A DNA stretch of 64,000 bases from Burkholderia ubonensis subsp. mesacidophila (GCF_002097715.1 NZ_CP020738.1:1860001-1924000); one strand, 5' to 3'; positions 1 through 8,768 are shown, counted from the stretch's first letter. The notes: a model not told the origin generated them from the sequence alone. Made by a program: numbers and translations.

Positions 1-887
1 AGGAACGCGGCATAGCCCTCCGCATAATGATCGAGGATGATGAAGCCCTGCATCCGGACGCGCTTCCTGAGCAGCATCGACGTCAGCAGCGGCATGCGGT
101 CCGGGCCCGCCGGCAGCGCGGTGTCGTTGTAATGCGCGATCAGCCCGCAAACCGGCACGCGCGCGCCGATGTTGAGCAGCGGCAGCACCGCATCGAACAC
201 CGCGCCGCCGACGTTCTCGAAATAGACGTCGATGCCGCCCGGGCATGCGTCCGCCAGTTTGCGCGCAAAATCCGCATCGCGGTGATCGACGCACGCGTCG
301 AAGCCGAGCGTCCCGCTGACATACGCGCACTTGTCCGCGCCGCCGGCGATGCCGACCACGCGGCAGCCCTTCAGCTTCGCGATCTGCCCGACGACGGCGC
401 CGACCGCGCCGCTCGCCGCTGCGACCACCACGGTTTCGCCGGCCTTCGGCTCGCCGATCTTCAGCAGCCCGTGATAGGCGGTGAAGCCCGGCATCCCGAG
501 CACGCCGAGCGCGTACGACGGGTGCGCGAAGTCGCGGCCGAGCGGAAACAGGCCCGTGCCGTCCGACACCGCGTAGTCCTGCCAGCCGCCCATGTCGACG
601 ACGAGATCGCCCGCGCTGAACGCCGGCAGGTTCGACGCCACGACCTGGCTGACGGTCCCGCCGACCATCACGTCGCCGAGCGCCACCGGCGGCGCATAGG
701 ACGGCGCGTCGCTCATCCGGCCGCGCATGTACGGGTCGAGCGACAGCCAGATCGTGCGCAGCAGGACCTGGCCCGGCCCGGGCGTCGGCACCGCGCCGGT
801 TTCGGTGCGGAAGTTGTCCGCCGTCGGGACGCCCGCCGGGCGCGAACTCAGGACGATCCTGCGGTTTGCGGTCTTGCTTTGCGACAT
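1..887 (-). CDS. NADP-dependent oxidoreductase, MDR superfamily (partial)
   Basis: This is a zinc-free medium-chain dehydrogenase/reductase of the YncB/CurA type. Such cytoplasmic enzymes usually use NADPH to reduce reactive enones or aldehydes. About 295 residues are visible and the C-terminus lies beyond the left edge. The ATG at 887 has a strong GGAGG site 5 bases upstream. The family signature DPYMRGRM lies near residue 54, and a glycine-rich cofactor-binding segment (AASGAVGAVVGQ) lies near residue 155. The gene sits downstream of a TetR regulator on the same strand, with about 170 bp between them. That gap holds a copy of the operator also found in front of the regulator, so induction by a reactive electrophile is a reasonable inference. 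The natural substrate cannot be read from the sequence. Confidence 0.9.
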   Translation of the reverse strand, partial: MSQSKTANRRIVLSSRPAGVPTADNFRTETGAVPTPGPGQVLLRTIWLSLDPYMRGRMSDAPSYAPPVALGDVMVGGTVSQVVASNLPAFSAGDLVVDMGGWQDYAVSDGTGLFPLGRDFAHPSYALGVLGMPGFTAYHGLLKIGEPKAGETVVVAAASGAVGAVVGQIAKLKGCRVVGIAGGADKCAYVSGTLGFDACVDHRDADFARKLADACPGGIDVYFENVGGAVFDAVLPLLNIGARVPVCGLIAHYNDTALPAGPDRMPLLTSMLLRKRVRMQGFIILDHYAEGYAAF

Positions 888-1003
888 ATCAACCTCCGTC
901 AATGGGGATGCGTGCTGTTGCACGATCCGGTCTGGAAAGGAAATCGGCGACACGGCAGGCGACGCCCGCGCGCCGCATGTCTGTATCGCCGATCCATGAA
1001 AAG

Positions 1004-1018
1004 TAGACCAGTCGTCTA
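1004..1018. promoter_or_regulatory. NemR-like operator in front of the oxidoreductase gene
   Basis: The 15-mer TAGACCAGTCGTCTA is a near-palindrome (TAGAC...GTCTA arms). A copy differing at one base lies at 1702-1716 before the TetR gene. It is about 115 bp upstream of the oxidoreductase start. It resembles the TAGACC...GTCTA boxes bound by NemR-type TetR repressors. The site is seen directly; binding by the adjacent TetR protein is inferred. Confidence 0.7.
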
Positions 1019-1058
1019 TTATCGGGGCACAAAATAAGGCGCGCGATGCGCGCCTCGC

Positions 1059-1679
1059 TTACTGCCACGCTCCGTTGCCGGCCGCCTGCGGCAGATTCAG
1101 CATCCGCAGCGTCGCGGCCATCGCGGTTTCGAGCGGCTTGCGGTTGCGGTGGATCTTCTCCAGCAGCGTCGCGCCGAGCCACATCTCATACAGCGTCGCG
1201 GCGGTGTGAGACGGATCGTCGATCCCGTGCAGCGAACCGTCGGCCAGCCCCGTTTCGATGCCGGCAGCAAGCCGCTCGATGATCTGCCCGGTGCCACGCC
1301 GCAGAACCGAGCGCATCGCTTCGGACAGATCCGCCACCTCGGCGCCGAGCTTCACCGCGAGGCACTTGCCCTCCGGATCGTCGTTGCATTGCGTGTGCAG
1401 CCAGTTGTTCCAGTAGGTCATCAGGCGCGCGGCGCCCGTGCCCGGTTGCCGGACCAGCAGGTTGTCGAGATGCTCGAGATAGCCTTCGAAGTACGCTTCG
1501 AGCAGCGCTTCGCCGAACGCCTCTTTCGAGCCGAAGTAATGATAGAACGAGCCCTTCGGGATGCCCGCCGCGGCGAGAATCTCGTTCAGACCGACCGCCG
1601 AAAACCCCTTGTGGAGCATGATCGGCTTCGCGATATTCAGGATGTGATGGCGGACTTCCGCGCCTGAAGATGCATTCAT
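1059..1679 (-). CDS. TetR/AcrR family repressor, NemR-like
   Basis: This is a TetR-type transcriptional repressor of 206 residues counted from the ATG at 1679. An upstream in-frame TTG at 1697 would add six residues but sits almost on the operator. The N-terminal helix-turn-helix is clear (GLNEILAAAGIPKGSFYHYF, about residues 31-50), as is the SKEAFGEALLEAYF segment that follows it. The C-terminal half is the ligand-binding domain, with a cysteine in GKCLAVKLG that could be a redox or electrophile sensor by analogy with NemR. It lies upstream of an NADPH oxidoreductase on the same strand. Identical-type operators precede both genes, so autoregulation plus control of the oxidoreductase is the likely arrangement. 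Confidence 0.92.
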   Translation of the reverse strand: MNASSGAEVRHHILNIAKPIMLHKGFSAVGLNEILAAAGIPKGSFYHYFGSKEAFGEALLEAYFEGYLEHLDNLLVRQPGTGAARLMTYWNNWLHTQCNDDPEGKCLAVKLGAEVADLSEAMRSVLRRGTGQIIERLAAGIETGLADGSLHGIDDPSHTAATLYEMWLGATLLEKIHRNRKPLETAMAATLRMLNLPQAAGNGAWQ

Positions 1680-1701
1680 GATGGCGTATGGTAGCAACGA
1701 T

Positions 1702-1716
1702 TAGACCGGTCGTCTA
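1702..1716. promoter_or_regulatory. NemR-like operator in front of the TetR gene
   Basis: The 15-mer TAGACCGGTCGTCTA matches the site at 1004-1018 in 14 of 15 positions. It lies 23 bp upstream of the chosen TetR start codon, where a bound repressor would block the gene's own promoter. The repeat of an unusual 15-mer in front of both genes of the pair is the main evidence. Confidence 0.75.
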
Positions 1717-1966
1717 GTAATGTTCAGCCGGTATTTTGAGTCGCACTTTACCTGATCCCCGAGCGGTTCCCAATGCCCCCTCCCCGCCGTGCCGCGCGCG
1801 GCGTCACATCAGCGCCCCGGCTTCGTCGCGGGCGTTTCACAAATCTTCTGCATAAATACGCGCGGCGCCAGCGCCGGCAAGCGCACAGATGCAGCCGGTA
1901 TTGCACACGTGTGCAACGCGCCGGACCGTCGTTGCATCCCCCTCGAACCCGTGACCAGGAACGCAG

Positions 1967-3529
1967 ATGACCGCCTCGAGTCCCGCACGTCCGACCACGC
2001 CGAACCGCCGGCGCTTCCTCCAGCGCGGCGCCGCGCTCACGCTGTCGCCGCTCGTCGGCACGCTCGCCGCCTGCGGCGGCGACAACGGCGGCGCGACGTC
2101 CGCATCGTCGTTCGCCGCCAAGGCCACCGCGCAAAGCGCCGGCATCGCCGACCGGTCGATCACGATCAACGTGGTCAATGCGATCCCGTCGTCGACGCTC
2201 GCGTTCGGCAACGCAGCAAGCCAGAGCGGCTCGGTGCCGCAGGCCACGCAAGCGCAGATCGGCACCGGACAGTCGAGCGCCGTCAGCGCGACGAACAGCT
2301 GGGGCGATTGCACCGGCTCGTTCAACCTTGCCGGCGGCGACGCGTCGTTCGCGATCTCGTACGTCCATCCGTTCGGCTCGCAGCCGACCACCGTCAGCGT
2401 CACGCCGTCTGCCGGCTACGTGTCGGGCGCCGACGCCGCGACGTTTCCCGGTCACGATTCGGTCGCGAACCTCAACCTGTATCGCGGCGTGCCGACCGCG
2501 ACCGGCGCGTGGGTCGTCCCCCTCGCCCAGCTCGCGACGCCGCCGGCCAACAACTGCCAGGACTTCGCGAACAGCATGTTCGGCAACAACGTGCGCACGG
2601 CCGCGGCGATCCGGGCCGCCTATCAGGGAACCGGCCCGCTCGGCTACGTGCCGCCCGCCGATTTCACCGGCGGCCAGCTGGCGGGCTTCGTCGCGCAATG
2701 GGTGCAGCGCTGGCTGAACGGCGCGTCGTACACCGTGCTGCCCGACGCCGACGCGCAGCTCGTCGACGCGCTGAAGCAGTACGTGTCCAGCGCGTCGAAC
2801 GCCGGCCCGCTGACGATGTGGGTGCCGCAGGTCGCGTGGCAGGCCGGCTCCGATCCGGCGATCTTCGCGCTGACGGGCTACCGCGCGTTCCCGTTCGCCG
2901 ACGCGCAGGCCAACTGGAACGCCGATACGCTGTCCGCTTTCCTGACGCTGCTGGCCGCCGGCTCGCACCTCGTCGCGATCAGCGCCACGCGCGACCTGCC
3001 AGCGGGCGTCACGATGCAGGCGTTCGACAGCTTCATGGGATCGAGCGGGCTGACGACGTCGACGGACATCGGCAACTCGCACTACGCGTCGCTCGTGAAC
3101 ACGACGGGCCGCTACTACCTGAGCGTCGGCAGCGATTTCGCGCCGCGCAACTGCGGCCTGATCCTGTCGTTCCTGTATGGACGCACCGTCAACGACATGC
3201 TCGCGGGCGCCGGCACGTACAACACGTTCATCCAGCTCGAGGGCTGGCAGGCCGGTGGTTCGCGCCACAACACCGACTACGACACCTATCAGCAGACGCT
3301 CTGGAATATTTCGACCTACGGCGCGTCGGCGTACAGCGAGAAGCGCGCGACGTCGATCTTCCTCGCGCCCGCCGGCTGGACGCCGCAGGTCTATCAGACG
3401 ACGAGGATGATGCCTTACGTCGGCGCGTATGCTCAGTCGAACGGCACGCCGCAAGGCTGGCTCAACACGTCGCTCGTCACGATTCCGGCGGACGCGCCGC
3501 CGCTGCCGGCACGTTACGTGCTGAGCTGA
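1967..3529 (+). CDS. Tat-exported putative lipoprotein of unknown function
   Basis: I do not recognise the family of this 520-residue protein. The N-terminus carries a twin-arginine signal (NRRRFLQRGAAL, about residues 13-24) followed by a lipobox-like LAAC with Cys36. It is therefore probably exported folded and anchored as a lipoprotein. The mature part is rich in Ser, Thr, Gly, Asn and Tyr, typical of a secreted beta-rich protein. It contains paired cysteines in CTGSF and NNCQDF that could form a disulfide. No catalytic motif is evident. The gene stands alone: the TetR gene upstream diverges, and the KfrA-like gene downstream converges on it. Confidence 0.8.
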   Translation: MTASSPARPTTPNRRRFLQRGAALTLSPLVGTLAACGGDNGGATSASSFAAKATAQSAGIADRSITINVVNAIPSSTLAFGNAASQSGSVPQATQAQIGTGQSSAVSATNSWGDCTGSFNLAGGDASFAISYVHPFGSQPTTVSVTPSAGYVSGADAATFPGHDSVANLNLYRGVPTATGAWVVPLAQLATPPANNCQDFANSMFGNNVRTAAAIRAAYQGTGPLGYVPPADFTGGQLAGFVAQWVQRWLNGASYTVLPDADAQLVDALKQYVSSASNAGPLTMWVPQVAWQAGSDPAIFALTGYRAFPFADAQANWNADTLSAFLTLLAAGSHLVAISATRDLPAGVTMQAFDSFMGSSGLTTSTDIGNSHYASLVNTTGRYYLSVGSDFAPRNCGLILSFLYGRTVNDMLAGAGTYNTFIQLEGWQAGGSRHNTDYDTYQQTLWNISTYGASAYSEKRATSIFLAPAGWTPQVYQTTRMMPYVGAYAQSNGTPQGWLNTSLVTIPADAPPLPARYVLS

Positions 3530-3592
3530 TGGTTCGCGCGCCGGGCGGGATGCCGCCCCGGCGCGCGCATCGAGACAACGGCCGTCGCGCCG

Positions 3593-4621
3593 TCAGCTCG
3601 ATGCTTCCTCGACGCGCTTCTTCGCACGCGGCTTGCGCTCGCCCTGGGTGGCGGCAGGCGCTTTCCTGGCAACACGCCCCTGCGGCGTGCGGCTCGCCAT
3701 CGCCAGCGCCGCGATCTCCCGCCTCAGCGTATCAAGCTCGTTCCCGTAGACCGCATTCGTCGCCTGCGCGCCGTCGAGCTGCCCCTGAAGCACCCCGCAT
3801 CGATGCAGCGCGTCGCCGAGTTGCGCCTGCAACCCGGCCAGGTCGTGCCGATACTGGGCGTCGCGCTGTTCGGCGCGCGCGGTCAGCACGTCGAGTTCCT
3901 TCTGCAACCGCGCGGCCGTCACGCGCTCGCGATCGATCTCCTGCAGCGCCCGCTTCTCCGATGCGCGCAAGCGCTCTTCGGCACGATTCGCGTCGTCGCG
4001 CAGCCGGTCGAGCTGCGCGGTGAAATCCGCGCGCGCCTGCGCGAGCGCGCGATCGCCTTCCGCGTTGTCGGTCTTCAGGCGCTCGATCTCGGCCGCCAGC
4101 GCGCGCTGCGATGCGCCATCGGCCGCACGCGCCTGTTCGAGCTCCTGAATCCGCACCTGCGCAACGAGCAGCGCAGCCGTGCGCTGCTCAAGCGCCGTCT
4201 CGGTGCGCGCGAGTTCGGCCTGCAACGCGGCGACTTCGTTCTTCGCGACATCCCGCTCCGCTTCCACCTCGGCGCGCAGCGCATCGAGCGACGTCGCGGC
4301 CGCGGCCGTCGATCGGCTCCACAACGCCGCCACCAGCTCGCCCGCCGCCACCTGCAGGTCGGCCGGCAAGTCCGGATGTTCGATCCGCACGCGGCTCTTT
4401 TCCCGCAGATCGGCCCAGAACTCGCCGAGCACCGCCGTCGGCGTGCTCATGCTGCCCCTGCGCACCAGCTGATACAGCCGGTTGGCGGTCGGCGTGATGC
4501 CGAAGCGGAAGAACAGCAGTGCGCACACCTCGCGGTACAGCTCGCGGGTTTTCGGGAAGTCGGCCTTGAGGCGTTCGATTTCGGCGGCGACGCGGGTTTC
4601 GTCGGGGGTGAGGTCGGACAT
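3593..4621 (-). CDS. KfrA-like DNA-binding coiled-coil protein
   Basis: This 342-residue protein has two parts. Residues about 1-115 resemble the KfrA N-terminal DNA-binding domain (KTRELYREVCALLFFRFG, then TANRLYQLVRRGSMSTPT and VLGEFWADLRE). Residues about 120-310 form a long coiled coil dense in Ala, Glu, Arg and Leu (AEVEAERDVAKNEVAALQAE and similar). The last 30 residues are a basic tail rich in Lys and Arg. KfrA of IncP plasmids is an autoregulatory DNA-binding protein with an extended tail. Chromosomal relatives occur in proteobacteria, and their role here is unknown. The gene is divergent from a diguanylate cyclase across a 308-bp gap that contains an AT-rich inverted repeat which could be its own operator. 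Confidence 0.85.
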   Translation of the reverse strand: MSDLTPDETRVAAEIERLKADFPKTRELYREVCALLFFRFGITPTANRLYQLVRRGSMSTPTAVLGEFWADLREKSRVRIEHPDLPADLQVAAGELVAALWSRSTAAAATSLDALRAEVEAERDVAKNEVAALQAELARTETALEQRTAALLVAQVRIQELEQARAADGASQRALAAEIERLKTDNAEGDRALAQARADFTAQLDRLRDDANRAEERLRASEKRALQEIDRERVTAARLQKELDVLTARAEQRDAQYRHDLAGLQAQLGDALHRCGVLQGQLDGAQATNAVYGNELDTLRREIAALAMASRTPQGRVARKAPAATQGERKPRAKKRVEEASS

Positions 4622-4929
4622 GGTCGGGGTTCGCGGGGGATTTCGTAAATAATATAACGTAAACCGTCATATATCCAACTATCCGCCACTTCATATTTGA
4701 CATTATTTCTATAATGTTGAAATTATGCGTCGCGACTTAGCAGAAATTTGTGGTCCACGTCCGTTTGCAGAAATTGGTTACCGCGTCGCATCGCGCGGCA
4801 CCGCGACCTTCAGCCGATCCACGTCACGCATCGCCATCGCCCGAGCCTCGATTTTCCGCCTGCCTTGCCGTTAACCCGGCTTTCTCCCCGCTGGACTAAC
4901 TAGACCGACCACCCCACTCAAAATCGAGC
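4622..4929. other. 308-bp divergent intergenic region
   Basis: No gene is visible here. The half next to the KfrA-like gene is strikingly AT-rich (about 4645-4735) and holds an inverted repeat. The motif GCAGAAATT occurs twice as a direct repeat around 4740-4747 and 4767-4775. Promoters for the KfrA-like gene and for the diguanylate cyclase must both lie here, but I could not assign -35/-10 boxes with confidence. Confidence 0.5.
4700..4717. promoter_or_regulatory. Inverted repeat upstream of the KfrA-like gene
   Basis: The sequence ACATTAT-TTCT-ATAATGT is a perfect 7-bp inverted repeat with a 4-base spacer, about 80 bp upstream of the KfrA-like start codon. KfrA proteins are known to bind inverted repeats in their own promoters. 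Calling this an autoregulatory operator is an inference from that precedent and from position. Confidence 0.4.
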
Positions 4930-6429
4930 ATGTCCCCATCCACTTCAATCGAGAAAATAGCCGACTGGGCGGGACGAAACCATATCGTCGTCGGCGCGCT
5001 GGGCACGCTGATGTCGTTGGCAGCCGTGAGCGTCAGCGTGATCACCCTTTGGGCCGCGAGAAGCGAAGTCGTGAAGCATGCGCACGAGACATCCCGGAAC
5101 GTCACCGCCCTCCTGGTCAGCGAGATCGAGCGAACCGTCGAAACGTCCAATAGCGCCCTCGTTGTCCTCGCGTCCGAACTCGGCAACCCCGCCGTTCGGC
5201 GCATGGATCCGCTATTGCGGCACGATTTGCTGTTCGAGCGCACCGCCGCGAAATTTGTCACGGGGATGGGCGTAACGGACCGCTACGGTCGGCTGATCGA
5301 CGGCTGTTGCAGCACCTCGCATCTTTGGGATTTCAGCGATCGCGATTACTTCACCGTCCATCGCGAGTCTGCGGACGTCGGTCTTTACGTATCGGAGGCC
5401 TATCGGGCGCGTTCGCGCGGCGGCCAGGAGTCCATCGCCCTGTCCAGGCGAATCGACCGGCCGGATGGTTCGTTCAACGGCATAGCGGTCGTCGCCATCG
5501 ACTTGAACTACTTCGGCCGACTCCTTTCCAGGCTGAACGTCGGCCCCAACGGCATCAGCGCCATCCTGCGCATGGACGGCACCATCCTGGCCAGGAATCC
5601 CCCTCTCAGCGAGCACCAGATGACGCGGCTGCGCAATTCGAAGGCATTCGAGCGCATGGTCAGCCGCGATTCCGGATTCTATGCGTCCCGCTCGACCATC
5701 GACGGGACCTTGCGGCTGTATACGTTCCAGCGCGTGCCGGGTACGCCGCTCATCGCCGTCGTGGCGCCAGCCGAGCGGGATGTACTGGATGACACCACGC
5801 GCATGTCCTGGAAAGTCGGCATTTCCGCTTCACTGATCGGGGCATTGTTCTGTGCGGTGGTCTGGTTGCTGGCATTCGCATTGCGAGACAATCTACGCAA
5901 GCAGACCCTGTTGACGGATCTCACCCGGACCGATCCGCTGACTGGCCTTCGGAATCGCCGCGCACTCGACGCGGCGCTCTCGGACGAATGGGGAAGACTC
6001 CATCGCAGCAGCAGCGGCAGCCTGTCCCTGCTGTTTATCGACGCCGATCATTTCAAGCAATACAACGACCGCTACGGACATGCGCAAGGCGATACGGCAT
6101 TGAGATATCTGGCCGAATGCATCCGGAAACATACGCGGCGCCGCAGCGATATCGCTGCGCGATACGGCGGCGAAGAATTCGTCGCCGTCTTGCCGGACAC
6201 CGACGAAATGGGGGCCGCGAAGGTTGCGGAAGCCATTCGCGTCGAAGTCGAACGCAATCGGCTATCCGGGTTTCCCGATGCCGTGCCCCCTTTCACCGTG
6301 AGCATTGGATGTGCGACCGCTCGCAACGCATGCCCTGCTTCGATCGAGGCGTTGGCGAGTCACGCGGATTCGGCACTGTATGCAGCCAAGCGCCAGGGAA
6401 GAAACCGGGTTTGTCGCGCCACGATCTAG
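4930..6429 (+). CDS. Membrane-bound diguanylate cyclase with periplasmic sensor domain
   Basis: This 499-residue protein makes the second messenger cyclic di-GMP from two GTP. A first membrane helix at about residues 20-45 is followed by a periplasmic region of some 240 residues with PDC/dCache features (GVTDRYGRLIDGC, DFSDRDYF, SRRIDRPDGSFNG). A second helix lies near residues 295-320, and the C-terminal GGDEF domain follows. The active-site motif is GGEEF at residues 413-417. The inhibitory I-site is RRSD at 404-407, five residues before it, so feedback inhibition by the product is likely. The TRTDPLTGLRNRRALD start of the domain is intact, so the enzyme should be active. The ligand sensed outside is unknown. 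The gene stands alone, divergent from the KfrA-like gene. Confidence 0.95.
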   Translation: MSPSTSIEKIADWAGRNHIVVGALGTLMSLAAVSVSVITLWAARSEVVKHAHETSRNVTALLVSEIERTVETSNSALVVLASELGNPAVRRMDPLLRHDLLFERTAAKFVTGMGVTDRYGRLIDGCCSTSHLWDFSDRDYFTVHRESADVGLYVSEAYRARSRGGQESIALSRRIDRPDGSFNGIAVVAIDLNYFGRLLSRLNVGPNGISAILRMDGTILARNPPLSEHQMTRLRNSKAFERMVSRDSGFYASRSTIDGTLRLYTFQRVPGTPLIAVVAPAERDVLDDTTRMSWKVGISASLIGALFCAVVWLLAFALRDNLRKQTLLTDLTRTDPLTGLRNRRALDAALSDEWGRLHRSSSGSLSLLFIDADHFKQYNDRYGHAQGDTALRYLAECIRKHTRRRSDIAARYGGEEFVAVLPDTDEMGAAKVAEAIRVEVERNRLSGFPDAVPPFTVSIGCATARNACPASIEALASHADSALYAAKRQGRNRVCRATI

Positions 6430-6539
6430 CGGCGCAGCCGACGTCGTTATCCGGCGGCGGCGACGGCGCAGCGGCGCACGATCTCACCTGAAAACCGGCT
6501 GATGCCGGCGCCCGGATCGATGCCGCGGATCGCCTTCCA

Positions 6540-6597
6540 GGGAGTCTCGCGTCGAAACACTAACATCAATTTCGGTCCGGATTTCCTAAAGCAGACC
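6540..6597. repeat. Imperfect direct repeat, copy 1
   Basis: This segment of about 58 bp matches 7337-7394 at roughly three quarters of positions. It includes an identical 13-base core CGAAACACTAACA (6553-6565 here). The two copies lie in the same orientation 797 bp apart, on either side of the gene at 6647-7318. Read on the minus strand both copies encode a similar short peptide pattern ending LVFR, so they may descend from a duplicated coding end or a dispersed genomic repeat. Confidence 0.6.
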
Positions 6598-6646
6598 AGT
6601 CGGCGCGACCGCCGCGCCGGACGCTGCCCAGAAAATCGGGATCGGA

Positions 6647-7318
6647 TTACGACGCACGTTCGCAATCCGTCCAATACGCAAAGGGATCACGATGATCGGG
6701 GTAGTTCTCGTCAAGCCATTTCAGCAATGTCGTTCGCGCACGGTCCAGATCGGCTTTCAACGACGAACTCGTCATTTCATGCACTTCGCCGGATTTTTCC
6801 CGATCGATCACGAAGCATTGCCAGTCGGGGCCGTCCAGCTCCGGATCATCGGCCGCCATCGATGATCGTCCCCAGGCAAACCCCTTGCGTGCGTCGATAT
6901 AGTATCGAGGATGCACTTTCAGATAGGACATCTCGCCACCCTGCAAGCTGCTCTCCGCGCGCAGTATGTCGTGGCTGTCGACGATCTGCGTGACGCCCGG
7001 AAGCTGGCGGAATCGCCATCCGGCAGGCAGTCTTGCCACGGCCTGAACGCTGTCATATGCGCCCCACTCCAAGCCCCAGGCTTCGGCCATGCGCTTCATG
7101 AACGCGTCCGCATTCGGGTAGCCGCGCAGCTGGATTCTTGTCGACAGCGCGACTTCGACTCTGCCGCGAACGCCTGGATCGACACCGGCGCTGCCGTCTG
7201 GCGCGTCGAACGGACTGCCGGAACGTGACGCGCGATTCGCGTCCGCGGGCGGAGCGCCCGAGAACAGTTGGTCAAGTGCCGCACGAGCTTTTGCCGACTT
7301 GTCTGACCGATCCATCAC
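6647..7318 (-). CDS. Hypothetical protein between direct repeats
   Basis: I do not recognise this 223-residue cytoplasmic-looking protein. It has no signal peptide or membrane helix. The first 50 residues are polar and probably disordered (Ala, Asp, Ser, Gly). The rest looks folded, with several Trp and Tyr residues (AEAWGLEWGAYDSV, PAGWRFRQLPGV, LKVHPRYYIDARKG, WLDENYPDHRDPFAYW). The ATG at 7318 (or the adjacent ATG at 7315) follows a GAGAGGTGAG ribosome-binding stretch, supporting a real gene. It is flanked by imperfect direct repeats at 6540-6597 and 7337-7394, which might mark an inserted or duplicated unit. It lies downstream of an amino-acid permease on the same strand. Confidence 0.7.
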   Translation of the reverse strand: MMDRSDKSAKARAALDQLFSGAPPADANRASRSGSPFDAPDGSAGVDPGVRGRVEVALSTRIQLRGYPNADAFMKRMAEAWGLEWGAYDSVQAVARLPAGWRFRQLPGVTQIVDSHDILRAESSLQGGEMSYLKVHPRYYIDARKGFAWGRSSMAADDPELDGPDWQCFVIDREKSGEVHEMTSSSLKADLDRARTTLLKWLDENYPDHRDPFAYWTDCERAS

Positions 7319-7336
7319 TCACCTCTCGTTCACATT

Positions 7337-7394
7337 GGGAATCCCGCTCCGAAACACTAACACGCATTTCTGTCCGAGCTTCTCAATGCGGACC
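7337..7394. repeat. Imperfect direct repeat, copy 2
   Basis: This is the second copy of the repeat described at 6540-6597, with the shared 13-base core at 7350-7362. It begins about 19 bp upstream of the start codon of the gene at 6647-7318 and ends one base before the permease stop codon. It therefore fills the gap between these two genes. Confidence 0.6.
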
Positions 7395-8729
7395 TTACAA
7401 TGCCACCTCAGGCGGCGGCTGCCTGAACAATCGCGTAATCCACGCCAAATAGGCGACCCCGATCGCGAACCACGCGACCCCGAGCACGATCGCCGTCCGC
7501 TCGAGACTCGTGAGCAGCCAGATATCCGCAACCAGACCGATCATCGGAAAGACCAGCCCGCCAAGGAGTCCCATGTGCCTGTTCTCGCCACGGCCGGACA
7601 GATGGATCTTCGCTACCGACAGGTTCACCATCGAGAACGCGAGGAATGCGCCGAAATTGATAAACGATGTCGATGTCGTCACGTCGAGCTTCAATGCAAG
7701 CAAGCCGATCGTGCCCGCAATCGCGATATTGAACACCGGCGTCTTGAAGCGCGGGTGAACGAACCCGAACACCCGCTTCGGCAGCACCTCGTCACGCCCC
7801 ATCGCATACAGCAACCGCCCGACGCTCGCCTGCGCCGAAATCCCGGACGCAAACTGCGCAATGATCAACCCCGCGAGAAATACGCCAACGAACACGTCGC
7901 CGCCGACCTTCTTCGCAACTTCGAACGCAGCCGAATCCACGTCATGGAATCGAACGCCCGGATGCGCGAGCTGCATCGAATACGCGGCGACGATGAAAAT
8001 GATCCCGCCGATCAGCGCAATTCCGACGATCGCCCGCGGGATGTTCTTTTCCGGCTCGACCGTCTCCTCGGTCAACGTCGACACCGCATCGAATCCGAGA
8101 TACGAGTACGCCGCGATCGCCGCGCCCGCGAACATCGACGACACCGGCACATCGGCCTTGAAGAACGGCGCCGCCATCGCCATGCCGCCCGGGCCCGCCG
8201 CCGACGACGCATAGTGCCAGCACAACGCGACGAACAGCACGAGGATCGCGAACTGCATCGCCATCAGCACGATGTTGAAACGCGCCGCCACTTCGATGCC
8301 GACGATGTTGAGCACGCTCGTCGTCACGACGAATGCCACGATCCACACCCATGCAGGAATCGCCGGAAACGCCGCCCCCAGATACGCGGCGCCGATCAGC
8401 CAGATCACCATCGGCAGAAAGAAATAGTCGAGCAGCGTCGCCCAGCCGATCAGGAACCCGAGATTCGCATTGAATGCCTTGCGTGTGTACGTATAGGCGG
8501 AACCCGCCATCGGATAAAGTCGCGCGAGCTTGCCGTAACTCATTGCGGTGAACACGATCGCGACGAGCGCAATCAGATAAGACAGCGCGGCCGTATCGCC
8601 GCTGGCCTTCGCAAGCACGCCATATGTGCCGTAGACGATGAGCGGTGCCATGTAGGCCAGCCCGAACAGCAAGACGGACGAAAAGCCGAGCGTCCGTTTC
8701 AGATGTGAATGTGTCTCCGTGTTGCGCAT
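7395..8729 (-). CDS. APC family amino acid/amine permease
   Basis: This 444-residue inner-membrane protein has about twelve hydrophobic segments and belongs to the amino acid-polyamine-organocation superfamily. Family hallmarks are GFSSVLLFGLAYMAPL in helix 1, the unwound segment of helix 6 (AAIAAYSYLGFDAVSTLTEE) and the conserved PEKNIPRAI after it. Length matches PuuP/YeeF-type permeases. The ATG at 8729 has an AGGAAG site nine bases upstream. The nitrilase-family gene lies upstream on the same strand, separated by a GC-rich stem-loop. The two may work together on an amide or amine compound, but the substrate is not evident. Confidence 0.9.
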   Translation of the reverse strand: MRNTETHSHLKRTLGFSSVLLFGLAYMAPLIVYGTYGVLAKASGDTAALSYLIALVAIVFTAMSYGKLARLYPMAGSAYTYTRKAFNANLGFLIGWATLLDYFFLPMVIWLIGAAYLGAAFPAIPAWVWIVAFVVTTSVLNIVGIEVAARFNIVLMAMQFAILVLFVALCWHYASSAAGPGGMAMAAPFFKADVPVSSMFAGAAIAAYSYLGFDAVSTLTEETVEPEKNIPRAIVGIALIGGIIFIVAAYSMQLAHPGVRFHDVDSAAFEVAKKVGGDVFVGVFLAGLIIAQFASGISAQASVGRLLYAMGRDEVLPKRVFGFVHPRFKTPVFNIAIAGTIGLLALKLDVTTSTSFINFGAFLAFSMVNLSVAKIHLSGRGENRHMGLLGGLVFPMIGLVADIWLLTSLERTAIVLGVAWFAIGVAYLAWITRLFRQPPPEVAL

Positions 8730-8768
8730 CGCGCTTCCTGCCTTGTCTCGTTGTATGAAGTCGTCAAC

